The notes: generated by a model from the sequence alone, not told the origin. 64,000 bases of DNA from CAZZHG01 sp964653655 (GCA_964653655.1 CAZZHG010000009.1:12002-76001), one strand, 5' to 3'; positions 50,266 to 59,804 are shown, counted from the first letter of the stretch. Translations and numbers: made by a program.

Positions 50266-51171
50266 ATGAAGCTTTGCCTAACGCTCGCGTTTGCCGCCGT
50301 CGTCGTCTGCGCCTCCAGTCGGGGGACCGAAGCAACGGGAAAATACAAGGACGTCGTCGATCGTCTGACGGCCCTCCAAAACCGTTTCGCCCGGGTGTCT
50401 CGGATTTTTTCCCTGGGCGCGAACGATGAAGGCGTCGAAATCCGCGCCATCCGCGTGAGCCTCACCCCGGCGGTGATGGATCGCAACAAGGTCGGCCACG
50501 TTTTGGTCTCCACTCACCACGGCAACGAGCCCGACACTCCGGAGTTCACTCTCGGCTTTCTGGAAAATCTACTCGAGCGCTACGACGCTCCTGACGCCGC
50601 GAAGAACGAGCTGGCGGCCACGGAATATTACGTCATTCCGGTGCTCAACATCTCCGGCTACAACGCCGGCGAGCGCCACGAGCACGGAAAAGATCCGAAC
50701 CGCATTTACCCCGGTCCTTGCACCCCCACCCCCGCCGAAAGCCTGAAGAGCACGGACAACCTCATGAAGTTTCTCGCCACCCGCCCGTTCGCGGGCAGCG
50801 TGACGATTCACGGTTATCTGACCTCGCTGACTTATCCTTGGGGAATGTTCGCCGACGACTACAAGACTAAGGACGACGCGGCCTACGACCGTCTCATTCA
50901 GGATGCGGCGAAATACAACGGGTATCCAGCGGGCAACGGCGCGCTCATCCTCTATCCGGCCAACGGCTGTTACGAGGATTACGTGTATTGGAAGTACGGC
51001 TCGTGGTCGATGCTCGTGGAGATTGACTCGGGCAGCCCGGACGATATCCGGCAGACGATTCCCGCCGTCGCGAGTTTCTTTTCCAACATCAACCGCTCAC
51101 CGAGCGGGATGAATCAGTTCACCGCGAAGTGCGTGCCCGCGGTTCGTTCCGAAACGCGTACCCATGACTGA
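50266..51171 (+). CDS. Secreted M14-family zinc carboxypeptidase
   Basis: 301 aa with signal peptide. Zinc ligands H85-x-x-E88 in STHHGNEPDTPE match the HxxE of M14, followed by the substrate-binding DPNRIYPGPC, a third ligand His in VTIHGYLTSLTYPWG and a catalytic Glu in MLVEIDSGSPDD. The order of motifs is complete for M14 carboxypeptidases (peptide or peptidoglycan-peptide hydrolysis). No propeptide or transmembrane anchor is visible. Confidence 0.88.
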   Translation: MKLCLTLAFAAVVVCASSRGTEATGKYKDVVDRLTALQNRFARVSRIFSLGANDEGVEIRAIRVSLTPAVMDRNKVGHVLVSTHHGNEPDTPEFTLGFLENLLERYDAPDAAKNELAATEYYVIPVLNISGYNAGERHEHGKDPNRIYPGPCTPTPAESLKSTDNLMKFLATRPFAGSVTIHGYLTSLTYPWGMFADDYKTKDDAAYDRLIQDAAKYNGYPAGNGALILYPANGCYEDYVYWKYGSWSMLVEIDSGSPDDIRQTIPAVASFFSNINRSPSGMNQFTAKCVPAVRSETRTHD

Positions 51172-51522
51172 TTAACGGGGCTCGCAGAAGAGCTCGATTT
51201 GTTGTGTCACGCTGTTTTCGAAGAAAGTCGCTTCCTCGACCGTCGGGTCGTAGCGGAGCTCGAAGTCTTTTCCGAAGTAATAAATCTCGGGGCCGTTCTC
51301 GTCGATGCGGGTGATTTCCGTCTCGAGGGGCTCCGCCGTGTCGGCGTAGCTGTGAGGGTAGACGGCGCCGAACTTCTTGCCGTCTTTCTCAAAAATATTC
51401 ACGACCGCCGGATAGCCGTGGCCCGGCTCCTGCTCCGTGCACTGGAGCGTGATCTTCGCGTCGGCCGCGAAAGAGGGGGAGACGATCAGGGCCGCGAGGG
51501 CGGCGAAAAGAAAACGAGTCAT
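51172..51522 (-). CDS. Small secreted protein
   Basis: 116 aa with signal peptide (MTRFLFAALAALIVSPSFA) and two cysteines. It ends exactly at the convergent carboxypeptidase stop (51171/51172). No family recognised. Confidence 0.68.
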   Translation of the reverse strand: MTRFLFAALAALIVSPSFAADAKITLQCTEQEPGHGYPAVVNIFEKDGKKFGAVYPHSYADTAEPLETEITRIDENGPEIYYFGKDFELRYDPTVEEATFFENSVTQQIELFCEPR

Positions 51523-51636
51523 GGGACCTCCGTAGAAGTAGAGGCACCTTACCTCCTTTAGTGCGACGTCCCAAAGAAAAGGCGGCTTCCAGGCTGGGGG
51601 AGGGGAAAAGGCGTGAATTTCAGAGGGGATAAAGAA

Positions 51637-51668
51637 AACCCCGCTGTGACCTATGTCACAGCGGGGTT
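51637..51668 (-). terminator. Rho-independent terminator for the 51688 gene
   Basis: Perfect 14-bp stem 51637-51650 with 51655-51668, a 4-nt loop, and a T-rich tract on the minus strand after it. It lies 20 nt past the outer-membrane-like protein stop. Confidence 0.88.
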
Positions 51669-51687
51669 CCTTAAGAACAAGCGGACC

Positions 51688-52230
51688 TTAGATCGCGAAC
51701 GCCAGGCCGACCTGGGGGATCACGACGAAGGTGGAGCTGATGACGCCGAGGCGGAACTTCACATCGAGCTCGCTGTTCTGGCCGATGTCGAAGCGCGCGC
51801 CCGGGTTCGCGAGGAACGTGAAGCTCGCCGTGCTGCCGCCGCCCGTGAGGAACGACACGCCGACGCTCGCCCCGATCGTGGGGTGGAAGGTCGGGGTGGT
51901 GTCGAACTCCATCGTGTAGTTCGCGAGCACGGGGATGATCAGGTTGGTTCCGCCGCTGGTCTGCAGAAACAAGCCGACTTCGCCGCCGAGAAACATGCGG
52001 ATGTCCGTGTTCAAGCGGGCGTGGATCATCATGTCGATTCCGGGAGCGGTGATGCCGCTGCCGAGCATTACGCCGGCATCGAGATCCATGATCCAAGGCG
52101 CGCTCGGACGGAAGAATCCTTCCGTGCTGCTCTTGCCGTCACGGGGAAGCCCCGCGGCGCTGGCGCTTTGCGCAATCACGAGGGTCAGGGCTGCGATCAG
52201 AGTGCTGAGGCGGTACATATTGCGAAACAT
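51688..52230 (-). CDS. Outer membrane beta-barrel-like protein
   Basis: 180 aa from ATG 52230 with a GGAGGATCT site. A signal peptide (cleavage near ASA) precedes alternating amphipathic strands (MDLDAGVMLGSGI, IDMMIHARLNTDIRMFLGG, VSFLTGGGSTASFTFLAN) ending in a hydrophobic residue, as in an eight-strand barrel. Family unknown. Confidence 0.7.
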   Translation of the reverse strand: MFRNMYRLSTLIAALTLVIAQSASAAGLPRDGKSSTEGFFRPSAPWIMDLDAGVMLGSGITAPGIDMMIHARLNTDIRMFLGGEVGLFLQTSGGTNLIIPVLANYTMEFDTTPTFHPTIGASVGVSFLTGGGSTASFTFLANPGARFDIGQNSELDVKFRLGVISSTFVVIPQVGLAFAI

Positions 52231-52323
52231 AGATCCTCCTAAGGATGCATCCAATTACTGGAGGGAAATGCTCCCTTAGACGGCTTCACTATTCAACAGG
52301 AAGGTGGGCGGGTATACCGGGGC

Positions 52324-52872
52324 ATGGCTCAGCCCTCCACGGTCTATCGTTTCAAAGTTGCGCTCTCCGACGTCGATCGGGGCTGCTACGAGGAGCTCGA
52401 GCTTCGGCTGGCGATGCACCCGTCGGAGTCGGTTCCCTATCTGCTGACTCGCGTGATTGCGTACGGGCTCAACTATCAGGAGGGCCTGAAGCTGACTCAG
52501 GGGATAGGAAACCCCGACGAGCCCGCTTTGGAGGTGAGAGATCTCACGGGCGCCGTGAAAGTCTGGATCGAGGTGGGCAACCCTTCCGCCCGCCGGCTTC
52601 ACAAGGCCTCGAAAGCTTCGGACCTCGTTCGCATTTATACCTACCGAGATCCCGAGCTCATTCTGAAAGAGGCGCGCACGGAGACCATTCACAAGGTGGA
52701 GACCATCGAAATGTTTTCGCTGGCGCCAAAGTTTCTCACTGAGCTCGGCGAAACGCTGGAGCGGGACAATGCTTGGCAGCTGCTTCACACCGACGGAGAG
52801 CTGTCGGTCACCGTCGGCGGGAAAATCGTCCACGGCGAGCTCACGCGCCATACTCTGGGAAATCCCTCCTGA
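52324..52872 (+). CDS. yaeQ: YaeQ family protein
   Basis: 182 aa, the usual YaeQ length. The PD-(D/E)XK-like core includes LRLAMHPSESVPYLLTRVIAYG, then GNPDEPALEVRDLTGAVKVWIEVG and RRLHKASKASDLVRIYTY. YaeQ proteins occur widely in Proteobacteria; their biochemical role is unsettled. ATG 52324 is 93 nt from the divergent barrel gene. Confidence 0.93.
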   Translation: MAQPSTVYRFKVALSDVDRGCYEELELRLAMHPSESVPYLLTRVIAYGLNYQEGLKLTQGIGNPDEPALEVRDLTGAVKVWIEVGNPSARRLHKASKASDLVRIYTYRDPELILKEARTETIHKVETIEMFSLAPKFLTELGETLERDNAWQLLHTDGELSVTVGGKIVHGELTRHTLGNPS

Positions 52873-52992
52873 CCGACGGAATACGGTAAGTCACTTCCGC
52901 AGCGTCAAATGTTTCGTCGAAAGGTGAGGCGCCCTCAAGGCAAGAATTTCGGCATCGACGTTGCAAATGGGATCTCACGCTTTGGGGTGCCT

Positions 52993-53943
52993 ATGAAACG
53001 TTTTCTGCCTGTCTTCACTATAGCCGTACTTTGTTTCGCCTTGCGCTTGCCCGCCGACTCCGTCGACGGGCAAGGGCACGAGAACTCGCTTACCGCCGAG
53101 GGACGCGCCGCCATGGACTCCGGCGAATGGCAGGAGTGGTACAAGAAAAACGCGGCCCAGGCCCGGGGTGTGATGCAGAAGGCGGTGGAAAAATGCATTT
53201 CCGCCGGCCTCTCGTATCCGGACAGCAGGGTTCGCACGGCCCTGAAGGCGGACCCGTCCCTCGATATCGACACCCTCCCGAAGCGCCTTCTGCTCAGGGA
53301 TTTCTTCAAGAAGGCCCGTCACGGGATTTCGGAAGAGATGGCTGAGCTTCTGGTTCAGGCGGAAGAGGGAACCGTTCCCGAGAAACTTCCCGAGGGGTTT
53401 CTGGAGTCCACGCCCGACCTGCTGGGCGATGTGGCTTACGTCGCGGGCGCTTCTCACATCACACGTGGGTTCGATCTCGTCACCTGCATCGAGAACGGCA
53501 TGGTGGCGACGCTCAGTCTCTGGTACGAGACGATCGGACGCAAGATCGAGAGGCAGAATCGGATCGCCACGGACGCTCTCTCCCGCGATCGGGGAGCCGG
53601 CGGAAACCGGGCGGTACTTGCTTCGGAGTGCGCCGAGAATCTCGATAAGCCTTGCAAGGTCGACGTGAGCATTCAGTGCAATACCTACGTTCCGTTTCTT
53701 CAGCCCGATCCGATCGTAGTCCCCGCCGAGGGAATCTGCGTGGCCGCTACCCGAGTGAACATCTGCCAGCTCGACTCGACGAGACCGATTCACTGCACTT
53801 CCCGTTTCGGCTGGAAGTACCGCGTGGAAGTCCATTCCTACTCTGGCCTCGACAACGTCATGAACGTAAAGTGCCCGGGGACCTCGGGCTTCGCGAGAGA
53901 CTCCGTCTTTCGCAACAAGTGGAAATGCGAGCTTGAAAACTGA
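52993..53943 (+). CDS. Secreted Cys-rich protein of unknown function
   Basis: 316 aa from ATG 52993 with a signal peptide (MKRFLPVFTIAVLCFALRLPA). Six or more cysteines lie in the C-terminal half (CTSRFGWKYRVEVHS nearby). A long helical middle region resembles no family that I know. It lies 18 nt upstream of a PDZ-like protein gene. Confidence 0.7.
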   Translation: MKRFLPVFTIAVLCFALRLPADSVDGQGHENSLTAEGRAAMDSGEWQEWYKKNAAQARGVMQKAVEKCISAGLSYPDSRVRTALKADPSLDIDTLPKRLLLRDFFKKARHGISEEMAELLVQAEEGTVPEKLPEGFLESTPDLLGDVAYVAGASHITRGFDLVTCIENGMVATLSLWYETIGRKIERQNRIATDALSRDRGAGGNRAVLASECAENLDKPCKVDVSIQCNTYVPFLQPDPIVVPAEGICVAATRVNICQLDSTRPIHCTSRFGWKYRVEVHSYSGLDNVMNVKCPGTSGFARDSVFRNKWKCELEN

Positions 53944-53961
53944 TCGTGCTATTCTAGGGCC

Positions 53962-54390
53962 ATGAAGTCTCGCAAGCTGTGGCTCGCGGTTTCGGCCGTC
54001 GCGGTCGCTTTGGTGATTTGGGCCTCTCTCGGCGTCCGCCGTCTGCGCAGCGAAAAGGTGATCGAGTACGGAGCCGGCCGCTTTCTCGTTTCCTCCGACT
54101 ACCTCAAGGACGCGTTCAACGAAGTTCCCCGCATGCAAAAGACCATTCAGGTGGGCCCCGGTACTCCGGCTGGGGAGGGGATGGCCTTTCAACTTCTGGA
54201 TCCGGCATCGCCGCTCTTCCGGCTCGGGCTTCGCAGTGGGGATGTCGTGCTCACCGTGAACGGCAACGGTCTCGACAAGGCCGCCGAAATTTTCGCCACT
54301 CTCGAGAAGTTCGCCGACACCGGGGGAGCTCTCAAAGTTGAGATTCTGCGTTTCAACAAACCGCTCACTCTCTCCTACCGCGTTTTCTAG
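53962..54390 (+). CDS. Membrane-anchored PDZ-domain protein
   Basis: 142 aa. One N-terminal transmembrane segment (LWLAVSAVAVALVIWASLGV), then a PDZ domain: FQLLDPASPLFRLGLRSGD with VVLTVNGNGL closely fits the carboxylate-binding loop and peptide groove. The arrangement resembles GspC C-terminal modules or S1C protease PDZs but no other such domain is fused. 18 nt from the previous gene suggests an operon. Confidence 0.78.
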   Translation: MKSRKLWLAVSAVAVALVIWASLGVRRLRSEKVIEYGAGRFLVSSDYLKDAFNEVPRMQKTIQVGPGTPAGEGMAFQLLDPASPLFRLGLRSGDVVLTVNGNGLDKAAEIFATLEKFADTGGALKVEILRFNKPLTLSYRVF

Positions 54391-54514
54391 AGCGATATCG
54401 TCGATAAATGACACGTTGAGTCGTGAGATCGGCTTTGACAGTGCGATGAGTCACTGCAAATGATGCGTCGTGATGATGGGGAATGATTTCCCGTCTTGTT
54501 GGAGGTTAGCTGAA

Positions 54515-54859
54515 ATGTCGAAAGTACTTTTCTCCCTGTTCTTCGTTGGCACGAGCGCCTTTGCCGCTCCGATTTTCTGCGGAAGCAAGTCTTCCGCGTA
54601 CCGCGTTGTGGTCTCTAACGACAACCGTAGCGCGAAGCTCGAGCACAACGGCAAGGTGACCGAGTTCGGCAAGCTCGAATGCCGTTACGCCAAGCAGCTG
54701 GTTTGCAGCTCTCCCCACGTGGCGGACGCCGGTTACCAGGCGACCTTCACCCGGAAGCCGCGCAGCAATGATTTGCTCGTGAAAGTCGACGAGATCTGGT
54801 TCGGCGGAACCCGTCCGCTCGTGACGCTGCCTTGTGTGGCGGCCCTGAACCATAACTGA
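54515..54859 (+). CDS. Small secreted protein
   Basis: 114 aa from ATG 54515 (GGAGG site 9 nt upstream) with signal peptide MSKVLFSLFFVGTSAFA. The mature part has four cysteines (FCGSK, LECRY, VCSSP, PCVA) and a beta-rich pattern. No family recognised. A strong terminator follows. Confidence 0.72.
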   Translation: MSKVLFSLFFVGTSAFAAPIFCGSKSSAYRVVVSNDNRSAKLEHNGKVTEFGKLECRYAKQLVCSSPHVADAGYQATFTRKPRSNDLLVKVDEIWFGGTRPLVTLPCVAALNHN

Positions 54860-54870
54860 GAAAGTTCGCG

Positions 54871-54910
54871 CGCCCGCCGGTGGCAACACCGGCGGGCGTT
54901 TCTTTTTTCC
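54871..54910 (+). terminator. Rho-independent terminator
   Basis: 12-bp GC-rich stem 54871-54882 with 54887-54898, GCAA loop, then a T-rich tract. It closes the 54515 gene. Confidence 0.9.
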
Positions 54911-54969
54911 TCTGTACGAACGCTTACGCGTCCCTCATCTTGCTTACGGGTAATTGCAAAGGGGGGTTC

Positions 54970-56640
54970 GTGAATCGTACGTTGTTTGCTTTCCTGGTTC
55001 TCTTTTCCGGCGCGCTTTCCGCCGCCGAGCCGACCGTTTTCCGCGCGAGATACGTAGAGGACGCTCGCGGCACGAAGACGCTGATCGATCTCAAGGAAAT
55101 TCCGGCTTATAACATCCGGCCTCTTCGCTCCGTCGAAGAGGTTCAGTACCCGCGCTACATCGCCGAGCACACCGGCATGGGCGGCGGAAGAGTGGTCGAG
55201 CTGACGGCGGTGAAACGCGAAGATCTCGCGCGTCTATTGAAGTCGCGCGGAGTGGGGCGGGCGGCGGTGAGCCGGGGAGGAAGCGACGAAGTCGTCACGC
55301 TGATCAACTCGGGTCCCTCGAAGAACCGTATCGATCTTGTTTTCATGGGCGACGGCTATACGGCCGCCGAGCGCCAAAAGTTTTTCGACGACATCAAGCG
55401 CATGGTGACGGAGCTTTTCGCCGGCGACACGCTTCGCTCTTACCTTCCCGTCTTCAACGTCCACGCGGTTTTCCGCGCCTCGGCGGAGTCGGGTATCGGA
55501 AAGAACAACCGGCCGAAGAATACCGCGTACAGGCTCTACCGCGAAGGCGATACGCTTCGGGCGATTTTCCCGGGCGACAGCTCCGCCGCTCACGATTCGT
55601 GCAGCCAAGCTCCCGATTGCGATTATCCCATCGTCGTCGCGAACGATCCCTTCTACGGCGGTCTAGGCGGCGAGCTCGCCATCACGACCTCGTCGGTGAC
55701 GAGCGGAACCATGGTGCTTCGCCACGAGCTTGGCCACAACTTCGGGCGCGTGGGCGAAGAGTACGACGGCCAGGAAGCCACGTTCTTCGGCGCGAATTTC
55801 AGCTCTTCGCTTTCGGGCATTAAATGGAGCGAATGGCTGTCGGGTCCCGCGAAGGCGGAGCCGGTGAACGCGCTCTTTCTGGACTGGCCTTGGCATCGTT
55901 TGTCCTCGGGCCCATATAAGTCGCGCTTTGCCGCTTCGGGCAGCGCCGCGGCGACCACCGTGACGTTCAGCTCTTCGGGAACGGCGCGCGATGCCGATCT
56001 CGCCGTCACCATTGACGGCAAGGTGTTGCCGTTCAAAGGGCCGGGGCACCCGGACCGCACGTTCCATATCCTTACGTGGAACCAGGGTTTCCCCGACGGC
56101 CCGCACGAGCTGCACTTCGTGGAGGGCGCGAAAGACGGAGACAACGTCTTGTCGTCGATTGCGGTCCACGAGTACGCGAAGGACTATCACTTCGATTCCC
56201 GTTACGTCGGCGCTTACCCGATGTTCGCGAAAAGCGGCCGCGCCGTCGGCTTCCGCCCGACCCACGAGACGTGCCTCATGAGAAACATGAGCTCCACTCG
56301 CTTCTGCCCGGTCTGTCAGGAAAATAACTGGATGCAGTTCTTCTCGCGCATCCGGGTCATCGACGAAGTGAAAGCGGAGCGCGCGGGCACGAACTTGAAA
56401 GTGCGCGTGTACACGCCGGCGTTGGGCCAGCTCGCCCGCGTTCGGGACGGCAGAAGCCGTCTCGACGTGAAGTGGTTCCGCGACGGAAAAGAGGAGACGT
56501 CGCTCGCCGGGCAGTTCGCCTGGGAACGGGACGCGGCTTCCTCTAAAGGCAAATGGGCGGTGAACGTCGTGTTTCAAACCGACGAAGTCCGCCGCGATCC
56601 GAACAGCCGCCTTGCGGCCCGCTGGACGTTTGACCTCTAA
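54970..56640 (+). CDS. Secreted M64-family (IgA peptidase type) metallopeptidase
   Basis: 556 aa from GTG 54970 with an AAGGGGGG site and signal peptide. The M64 zinc site HELGHNFGRVGEEYDG shows HExxH with the distant Glu, and the N-terminal VFMGDGYTAAERQKFFDDI is typical of the family. Residues after the catalytic domain form a beta-rich tail with cysteines (CLMRNMSSTRFCPVCQ). Family members cleave proteins outside the cell. The upstream frame to 54880 was rejected because it overlaps the terminator. Confidence 0.9.
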   Translation: MNRTLFAFLVLFSGALSAAEPTVFRARYVEDARGTKTLIDLKEIPAYNIRPLRSVEEVQYPRYIAEHTGMGGGRVVELTAVKREDLARLLKSRGVGRAAVSRGGSDEVVTLINSGPSKNRIDLVFMGDGYTAAERQKFFDDIKRMVTELFAGDTLRSYLPVFNVHAVFRASAESGIGKNNRPKNTAYRLYREGDTLRAIFPGDSSAAHDSCSQAPDCDYPIVVANDPFYGGLGGELAITTSSVTSGTMVLRHELGHNFGRVGEEYDGQEATFFGANFSSSLSGIKWSEWLSGPAKAEPVNALFLDWPWHRLSSGPYKSRFAASGSAAATTVTFSSSGTARDADLAVTIDGKVLPFKGPGHPDRTFHILTWNQGFPDGPHELHFVEGAKDGDNVLSSIAVHEYAKDYHFDSRYVGAYPMFAKSGRAVGFRPTHETCLMRNMSSTRFCPVCQENNWMQFFSRIRVIDEVKAERAGTNLKVRVYTPALGQLARVRDGRSRLDVKWFRDGKEETSLAGQFAWERDAASSKGKWAVNVVFQTDEVRRDPNSRLAARWTFDL

Positions 56641-56648
56641 AAAGAATG

Positions 56649-56674
56649 GGGCCGCCGGCCGACGCCGGCGGCCC
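56649..56674 (-). terminator. Rho-independent terminator for the 56684 gene
   Basis: Stem 56649-56659 with 56664-56674 (GC-rich, tight loop) and a T-rich tract on the minus strand. It lies 10 nt after the 56684 stop and also faces the M64 gene end. Confidence 0.72.
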
Positions 56675-56683
56675 GTATCCTTC

Positions 56684-57115
56684 TCAGGGTCCGAGGCGCG
56701 TCACCACGAAGCAACCGGTGTTGCCCGGGTTGTACACCTGGAACGTCTGGAAATTTGAGCCCTGAATCAAGTTGCGCATCCAAGCTGCGTTGGTGCTCGA
56801 GATGTAGGCCTGTTGCATCCGGCCGGGAAAGAGCCAGGCCGCCGATACGACGCCCGTCTGCCGGAGGCAGGTGGGTTCGTTCTGGCCGATCGCCCGATCC
56901 ACCCAGGAGCACTGGCCGAGACCAAGACCCGCGCCCGCCGGGCCCGAGGCTTTCTGGAAATAGAAGAGACCCGCTCCGCCGTCGGTCGTCAGACCGAGAG
57001 TGCCGCCGCCGCCGCGGCAGACGAGGGGATAGGATTTGGGGGCGGCCAAGGCCGCGTCCGCGCCGAAGATCGCGCTGAGGGCGATAGCCCCGAGCGCCAA
57101 GAGTTTCAGATTCAT
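56684..57115 (-). CDS. Small secreted protein
   Basis: 143 aa with signal peptide (cleavage near ALA). Four cysteines (VCRGGG, QCSW, TCLR, GCFV) and Gly-rich loops. No family recognised. It starts 92 nt beyond the 27-bp inverted repeat at 57208. Confidence 0.68.
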   Translation of the reverse strand: MNLKLLALGAIALSAIFGADAALAAPKSYPLVCRGGGGTLGLTTDGGAGLFYFQKASGPAGAGLGLGQCSWVDRAIGQNEPTCLRQTGVVSAAWLFPGRMQQAYISSTNAAWMRNLIQGSNFQTFQVYNPGNTGCFVVTRLGP

Positions 57116-57207
57116 GGGAGAAGTCCTTTCGGAAAGTGAGGCCGTCAGTGGCCGTCACAGGAACACGCGTGGTGAGTGGGCAAACCGGCTCACCAGGGGA
57201 AAAATAC

Positions 57208-57332
57208 AGAGCGACAGCGAGAGCGAGCGCAAGGAAGGCATTTTGATCTCGTGAGGGCGTAAGTGCGGTCTTACGTTCTGGGCACGTGCGCTCCAAGGAA
57301 CGGTACCTTGCGCTCGCTCTCGCTGTCGCTCT
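57208..57332. repeat. Perfect 27-bp inverted repeat with internal hairpin
   Basis: The arms 57208-57234 and 57306-57332 are perfectly complementary (27 bp) and are separated by 71 nt. The spacer contains a 6-bp stem CGTAAG (57258-57263) / CTTACG (57270-57275) and a palindrome GCACGTGC (57282-57289). It lies between two minus-strand genes. No target-site duplication was seen at its edges. Confidence 0.75.
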
Positions 57333-57340
57333 TCCCCCTC

Positions 57341-58354
57341 TTAGTGGCGGGGGATGCTGAGCGCCGCTTCCTTCAACGCTTTCAGGATGAATTGCACGAA
57401 GGATGTGCCGGGCTCCCGCTCGATAGAAGCCGTTTGGGTTCGGTCGAACCATTCCTGATCCCGGTTGTCCGTGCGGGTGACGAAAGAAGATAGGAGATTG
57501 GTAAAAAAAGCGGACAGGGCGCTTCGGTCCTCGGTTTTTTTGATGTCGAAGCCGAGGTCCCGGTACTTCACGTAAACCCAGGAGTCGGCGTGGGTGCCGC
57601 GGATCGTGACCTTGCCGTGACCCTCTTCGAGCGTGCCCTTCAATTCCACTCCTTCACCCGGAATGAAGTAACGGTTCACGTCGGCCAGATTCTGATGCGT
57701 GATGAGCAAATCGAGGTCGAGGTTCTGCTCGAACGCGAAAAGAAAAGATTCCACGGACAGCTCGAAATGGCCGGTGCTTTCCAGGCGGCCCTTGGCCCAG
57801 GCGGTTGCCTTGATCTGCCTCATTTCGAAAGTGGAACCGACGGGGCCCGCCTGAGCGGAAATTCCGTGGAGCGCGAGGCTCGCGTCCGTGCCGTTGTGGC
57901 GGCGGAGGTAGGTGAAAGAGCCGTTCTGGATTTCGATTCCGTCCACCTCCACGTCGACACCCGCTCCCGATTTTCCCGTGTCGGCGCCTTCGTCTCTGTC
58001 TCCTTCGATGACTATCACTTCGGCGGCGACGACTTTGATCTCGCCGAGCCGGACCACGCTGCGAAGAAGTCTCCACGGCGAGACCGAAGCCTGGATGGAC
58101 TCGGCGCGGACGGTGACCTGAAGGGACTCGGCGGTGCCCACTTCGAAGGTCACGTTCGAAATCGAAACGGAAGAGGGAACTAGGCGAAGGCGAAGCGAAT
58201 CCAGTTCAACCCGGCAGCTGGGGCACTGCTTCGCCACAAAGGCGCGCACTACGTGTTTCGCGGCGAAGGGCGCGACGACTTCCTGGAAGAGGACGAACGC
58301 ACAGGCGAGCAAGACTATCGTCAGCAGAATTCGCCGTCGGGTCGCCGGGAGCAT
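57341..58354 (-). CDS. AsmA-like / DUF748-like membrane-anchored protein
   Basis: 337 aa with one N-terminal transmembrane segment (LLTIVLLACAFVLFQEVVAP) and a periplasmic beta-rich domain typical of AsmA/DUF748 proteins (LDSLRLRLVPSSVSISNVTF and GEIKVVAAEVIVIEGDRD). Such proteins are linked to outer membrane assembly and lipid transport. The assignment to this superfamily is by pattern, not by a scored match. Confidence 0.72.
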   Translation of the reverse strand: MLPATRRRILLTIVLLACAFVLFQEVVAPFAAKHVVRAFVAKQCPSCRVELDSLRLRLVPSSVSISNVTFEVGTAESLQVTVRAESIQASVSPWRLLRSVVRLGEIKVVAAEVIVIEGDRDEGADTGKSGAGVDVEVDGIEIQNGSFTYLRRHNGTDASLALHGISAQAGPVGSTFEMRQIKATAWAKGRLESTGHFELSVESFLFAFEQNLDLDLLITHQNLADVNRYFIPGEGVELKGTLEEGHGKVTIRGTHADSWVYVKYRDLGFDIKKTEDRSALSAFFTNLLSSFVTRTDNRDQEWFDRTQTASIEREPGTSFVQFILKALKEAALSIPRH

Positions 58355-58391
58355 GGGGAGAGTTCTACCACAGAGATTAGTTCGGGGTTAC

Positions 58392-59678
58392 CTAGGGCAA
58401 GGAGCTCGGCCCCAGGTTCTCCGCCCGTACTTCGAAGGGCCAACGGTCTTGCTGTCTCGGATGGACGAGGAGGTGGCCGGTAGCGAGCTTGAGTATCGGT
58501 TTTTCCGCAGTTCCTCCGTCCAATTCCAAGCAGAAAAATACGAGCCATTTCTTGGCCGGGTCCACCGCGGTCATTCTCGCGAAGAGATCCAGGTTGATGT
58601 CTTGCAATTCTGTGTTTCTCGCCATGGGCCGGCCGACTCCGTTGCGGGGGCAGCCGGTGGGCGCAAGGTTGGAATCGTATCTGTAGTGGACCCAAATCCT
58701 TCCGGCGCTTACCGTCTGCTGCAGCAATTGGGCCCTGATCCGGATGTTCGCGGCGTCGCCGCCGGCGACGGAAATCGACTTCAGATAGCCCCGGGTTCCG
58801 GAGTGAAACACGGAACGCCGGCGGCCGCTTGAGTCCATGGCATCGATTTGGGCGAAATTTTGGGATCGGTAGACTGCCCCTTCGGGCGTTTTCACGCAGA
58901 AGTGGATTCGGTAAGGCAACCTGGGATCGAGCCCGGTGATGAGCCAGGTAAAGGAATCGCGGAGGGCGAAACCAGCCTCTCCTCCCGCCGGGCATTGGAA
59001 ATCCGGGACCGAGGAAGAATCGGCCTTTTGTACGACGTAGCCCAGAACTAAGTTCGGGTATGGTTCTATCCCATCGATTATCTGCCCCCGGACTTGGAAT
59101 TGAGTGCCCGCGAAGATACGAGGATTGGGTTGCGCCATCACCGCCTCTAGCTCGAGGGTCTGGAAAATTCCGACGCCCGTATCCACGTCGGTCGTGTAAG
59201 GCACCGGTTGGCTCTGCCGGCTGTCCTTCACGAGCACGTCCACGCGCAAAAGCGACGGAACGAAATCGTATTGGCAGATGAGGGTGGAGGGGAGCTCGCC
59301 GGCTACGCAACCCGGATCGCGGTTTTCCTCGCCCGGAAGGTTCACTCTCCAGTCGAAGGAAATCTCCGGCGCCACCGCCACGGGCTCCTTCGGAACTCCG
59401 TTTACCACGACCAGAAACCGGCAACCGAGGCTTCCGGATTCCGCCCGCTGATCGAACTCGCAGCTCAACGCGAGATTTTCGGCGCTGTGCAAAATGGATC
59501 TGGAACTGGAGCCGCCGGAAATGGGAACGGGCTGGCTTGCCACCGTTTCCTCGGTGGTTTCCTGCGCTCCGTTCGAATTGATGATCCGGGAAGTGCCGTC
59601 CTTGCCCGGGGTCACCAGGCATCCGGACAAGGCTAGGAGGGAGAAAGCGGCTATCAGGTCACGTGCAGCAATCCGCAT
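58392..59678 (-). CDS. Lipoprotein of unknown function
   Basis: 428 aa from ATG 59678 (TTG 59687 also in frame). Lipobox ALSGC (C20). The mature region consists of beta-rich repeats with six cysteines in pairs. No family recognised. It is divergent from the CHASE2-cyclase gene. Confidence 0.7.
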   Translation of the reverse strand: MRIAARDLIAAFSLLALSGCLVTPGKDGTSRIINSNGAQETTEETVASQPVPISGGSSSRSILHSAENLALSCEFDQRAESGSLGCRFLVVVNGVPKEPVAVAPEISFDWRVNLPGEENRDPGCVAGELPSTLICQYDFVPSLLRVDVLVKDSRQSQPVPYTTDVDTGVGIFQTLELEAVMAQPNPRIFAGTQFQVRGQIIDGIEPYPNLVLGYVVQKADSSSVPDFQCPAGGEAGFALRDSFTWLITGLDPRLPYRIHFCVKTPEGAVYRSQNFAQIDAMDSSGRRRSVFHSGTRGYLKSISVAGGDAANIRIRAQLLQQTVSAGRIWVHYRYDSNLAPTGCPRNGVGRPMARNTELQDINLDLFARMTAVDPAKKWLVFFCLELDGGTAEKPILKLATGHLLVHPRQQDRWPFEVRAENLGPSSLP

Positions 59679-59804
59679 AGAACCCAAGGATATCGCAAGA
59701 TTATGTGGTCATTGTGAGGTTGTTTTCATGATTGGATTCAAGTAGTTAGTCTGGAAAGGAAAAGTGTCTCAGAGGGGGCTTCCCGCGCGTCGATAAAGTA
59801 TAAG

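Noticed and set aside
52975..54414. 479-codon minus-strand frame
   Set aside because: Shadow of two plus-strand genes with good starts, a signal peptide and a PDZ domain.
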